Positions 60,883-64,000 of a stretch of 64,000 nucleotides of DNA are shown in pieces; positions within the stretch are counted from its first letter, which is position 1; each line of letters opens with the position of its first letter. The position numbers and the translations under genes were made by a program. A model generated the notes under the pieces. The model was not told the DNA's origin. It did not search any database and worked only from the letters and a program-made list of their open reading frames with translations. The stretch is from assembly GCF_010015445.1 (NCBI RefSeq), contig NC_053115.1, forward strand, positions 10,847,524 to 10,911,523, in the 5' to 3' direction. This stretch comes from Perca fluviatilis (Eukaryota; Chordata; Actinopteri; Perciformes; Percidae).

Positions 60883-63090
60883 ACATAACATCTGGACCAT
60901 GGTCCACTGACATGTCAGGGAGAGATTTTTATCAACGAAGCTACACTGCACCCTTCTGGACGTCTGCAGCACCACATGGCCAAAACACCCATTATGTCTT
61001 TGTTTAGTTTTCAATATCTGTTAAATGCTTTTTCACAAATAACCTGTTAAAAATTTTTTATTTTAAATACTCTGTATCATAGTATCATGCTTTAACCTCC
61101 ACTCTTACTGCTATCAACACAGGTAGATATGCATTATCTCCTTCATTTAAATTAACAAATTCATATAATAGTGAAAACAATAACGCATGTTCCTCAACAC
61201 AGCGAACTAAGCAAAAAGCACACAATTAATCAGGCCTATTGTTTTGGCATAAAATGGTCCTTTTTCTAAACTTCTTTATTTCAACCCTCGTCCTAAAAAT
61301 CTCCAAGCCCCCCTTTAAGCTCATTTATAAATGACTTGTCCAGCAATCTAGAAAGATGGGAAGAACCAAACAATATGATTGCAGAAAGCAAACCGACAAA
61401 TAATATTGATCCCTGCTGCAAACAGACAGCTAATCAATGAATGTATGTCCTACCCGCACAGGCTGCAAGTCCAGATCAATTTTGAAGATGAGGCATTGGC
61501 AAATAAAGTAAAGTAGTTCTGAAGCATATCCCGCTGTTTTGAAATGAAATAAATTCCCCAAACATATGAAAGAGTGACTATAGCTGTAAGAAATGCTCCT
61601 GCCAGGCTGCTTGAACTCAGACAAAACAATCATGCTTATGGCTATAATTCTAATAAGTATTGCTGCTATTATCTCCACCTGGTGTTTATCTTTTTTATTC
61701 TTGGTGTCTGGTCATTTCATATCACATGCTCTTTGGCCTCACATCATGAACCATCAGATGCTTTATTGATCTGAACACAGCCTCCAAATAACCTGCACAA
61801 TTGTTTCATCACCTTGTCATTATCGCCCTGTGATAAGCCAGGTGCCAAAAGTTGGAAAAGTCCCTCAAGGGTGTCTCTTTCAATATTGAATTATATAGAC
61901 ACATTAGTATCCATGTATTGCAGACTCCTAAGAGGTCACAGGTTGTTTTTGGTTCACTGGTTGTATGGTCAGCTTTCTAACCTGAAATGCATGTCCATGT
62001 GTCTTTTTTTCTTGTATTTTATTTCGATCAGGAGAGACTTAATTTAAGAGTGAAATAAGTTTAATGAACATAGTGCATAATAGGTTGATATGTGTAGAGT
62101 CTTTGGCGATTAAACTCCATCCATTGTTAATTTATAAGGGGTATAGAGGAAGTGGATATATAGGAATATCCCCCTGATGGAGTCTAGACACTGGTGGAGA
62201 TGATGAAGGGATAAAGGAAGCCTGAAGATCTGGATGGATGTGATGTGAAGTGAGGCTTCTGATAGAGGAACCCTGGGTGCGTGGAATGATGAGAACTGGA
62301 GGTGAATGAGGTGGAGGGTGGCATCAATTTTGCCTGAAATGAAAACTGACAGCAGCAGAGAGTAGAACAGATTTAGAGTTTGAATGCAACAACGCAATAG
62401 CTCATGGAGATTGTGGCAAATCTGGTTGTTAACTGAAAGAGTAAACGCCCACATTCAGCTGATGACAATGCAGCTGATTAGGTTGGGAAAGAGAGAAATG
62501 TGAAGCATAGTAGTCTTCCTGAAAGAATTTAAAATGAGCTTCATGTGTAGGTGTGTGTAAATGAGTAAAGGTTGGGCATATAGTGATCATTCTTAGAGAA
62601 TGTACAATCAGTCATCTGGTAGTGGTAGTCATAGTAGCAAAATGTAGCATTTGTGCTTTATGTTCTATGTGATGTTTACTTTTAAAACAAAGATGAATGT
62701 GTGCAAATTAAGCACAAGGCAAAAGTCCAACTTGATTTATTTTAATACATTTATACAAAATGACATCAAATATGCACTCTTGACAAATTAGTGCCACGTT
62801 CAGTTACACTAACTCGAGGCAGACAGCACACACTGTGTCAAAAGAGCCAAAAGCAAAGAAACATTCAGTCCAAGATTTACAGCCTCTCAGTCTCACCATA
62901 AGGGAAGAGAGTCTGAGACAGAAATAGCCTCCGAGGGTGGCCTGGCCCAGATGCTGAGTGACAACTGCTTTAAATAGTGAGTGTTGTTATGATGAAACTA
63001 TGTCAAAAGACACAAATAAAATCCACTAAGGTCAACCTGTAACCCACATACGACAGCGTTAAACAAAAATAAAGAAGTATTGCCAAATAA
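59657..63090. other. intergenic DNA with a GT/TGCG array
   Basis: Mostly unique. Apart from a short TC run (60615-60629) and the array at 60824-60882, I recognise no repeat. Open frames of 110-122 codons at 60639-61014 are created by the array. Those at 62110-62454 have no domain. Confidence 0.5.
60824..60882. repeat. (GT)n-(TGCG)n compound microsatellite
   Basis: Eight GT units followed by about ten TGCG units. It resembles the array at 14606-14640. Confidence 0.97.
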
Positions 63091-63295
63091 CATTACATGT
63101 CATTTAGCTGACGCTTTTATCCAAAGCGACTTACAATTGCTATAGATCAGAGGTTGCACGCCTCTGGAGAAACTAGGGGTTAAGTGTCTTGCTTAGGTAC
63201 ACATTGGTTGATGTATTGTAGTGGGAATCGAACCCAGAACTCCTACACCAAAGGCATGTGGCATAGCCACTGCCCCATCACCACCACCAATAAGA
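63091..63295 (-). mobile_element. tRNA-derived SINE
   Basis: On the minus strand it has a GGGGCAGTGGCTATGCC box A-like head and a perfect box B GGTTCGATTCC (plus-strand 63223-63233). The body is CTTAACCCCTAGTTTCTCC. The tail is TTGTAAGTCGCTTTGGATAA followed by AAGCGTCAGCTAAATG. That tail is one of the commonest SINE tails in teleosts. A clean target duplication was not found. It is not a functional tRNA gene. Confidence 0.85.
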
Positions 63296-63947
63296 ACATT
63301 TGACCATAAGAATGTGGACGTTTCATTTACATTACTTCACAATACCTTTTTTTTATTGCAGCTTTAAAGCTCATCAGAATCCACCTCCACATTGTTTTTA
63401 AAAGCTAACAAATGAACCACAGGAAGTCATTTTCATGTTCAAAAGGGTCTGGTATTAATATTATTCTTTATTGGTTTGACTTTGGAAAAAGTCACATCCT
63501 GCCTTACCCCGGGTTTGATAAGACAATCAATATGTGATTTGATCTAAAACTATGAATAAATTAATGTTTTTTTAGTTTGCAGCTACATAATGGAAAATGT
63601 TTTTTTGTTGCATTTGTGGTACACTCTGTTGATCACGTGATTGCACATAAAAGGCTTAACTCCCCCCATAAAGGGTTAAATTAACAATAATATTACATAC
63701 AATAAAAAATGTATAGCATAACAAATTACATATAGTATGTGGCAGTAATTATTAACACATGGCACTCTGAGATATCACTGCAGTTACAAAATATTCACAT
63801 TAACAAAACACAAAGTGACAAAATACACTGTACCACTTAAATTGATAATTAAATGCTGCTAAAATCATTGCATCTGTCGACTTTCACATACTGTAAGTAT
63901 AAAGTAACCAGACCATTATCATTTAGGTTAATGCATATACACTATAG
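63296..63947. other. intergenic DNA, no clear features
   Basis: AT-rich unique sequence with small T runs. Nothing recognised. Confidence 0.45.
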
Positions 63948-64000
63948 CCTCTTTCCGACCAAGTAGTTACAGGAACTTAGTTATAGGAACAGTCCACTTC
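63948..64000. mobile_element. possible transposon end, cut by window edge
   Basis: CTCTTTCCGACCAAGTAGTT and ACAGGAACTTAGTTATAGGA resemble the terminus of a teleost repeat with 'ccaagtagttacaggaac' motifs. Only about 50 bp are visible. Confidence 0.4.

Noticed and set aside
63223..63233. Perfect tRNA box B, possible tRNA gene
   Set aside because: It sits in a SINE with a family-specific tail. The head cannot be folded by eye into a full cloverleaf and it is one of a high-copy family.

Overview
The window looks like non-coding DNA from a ray-finned, probably percomorph, fish. It is AT-rich and carries long (CA)n/(GT)n, (TC)n and (TTA)n microsatellites. It also carries many interspersed repeats I recognise as typical of teleosts: tRNA-derived SINEs, an L2-type LINE tail, hAT-like and TTAA-type MITEs, and AACGTTA-rich transposon interiors. 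I find no convincing protein-coding gene, rRNA, functional tRNA or CRISPR array. The longest open frames (about 160-180 codons) have no recognisable domain, and several run through simple repeats or transposon ends. The only real coding trace is a short decayed stretch of L2 reverse-transcriptase C-terminus near 24.4 kb.

Layout. 0-10 kb: mostly unique intergenic DNA with CA arrays, a perfect 14-bp-arm hairpin (4.1 kb), a retrotransposon-like dispersed repeat (6.0 kb) and a GTTCCCTCAG inverted repeat (8.1 kb). 10-14 kb: a MITE inserted inside another MITE. 14-23 kb: long TC, TTTCTC and TGCG arrays, then mostly unique DNA that may hold conserved regulatory elements. 23-25 kb: a TTC/TTA array, a SINE with preserved target-site duplications and the L2 tail. 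25-35 kb: scattered dispersed repeats and two very long GT arrays (88 and 108 bp) about 600 bp apart. 35-42 kb: two repeat families arranged in mirror image, A(+)B(-) then B(+)A(-), around a 797-bp foldback element. 44.6-46.9 kb: a 1.4-kb terminal-inverted-repeat element followed by a hAT-type MITE with a perfect 8-bp target-site duplication. 49.6-50.8 kb: a possible LTR and a DANA/Mermaid-like SINE. 52.5-53.6 kb: a TTAA-flanked MITE and two further repeats. 55-59 kb: G-rich tracts and blocks that look like unique regulatory DNA. 59-64 kb: a deleted MITE, a GT/TGCG array, another tRNA-derived SINE and a transposon end cut by the window edge.

The most plausible biology is a gene-poor intergenic region or a large intron. 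Unique blocks with homeodomain-, TCF- or octamer-like words could be enhancers of a distant gene, which I cannot name. Family identifications are by recognition, not by database search. Target-site duplications and inverted-repeat arms were read directly from the sequence. I found no clear new biological system. The best structural leads are the foldback element, the mirror-image repeat arrangement around it and the nested MITE.
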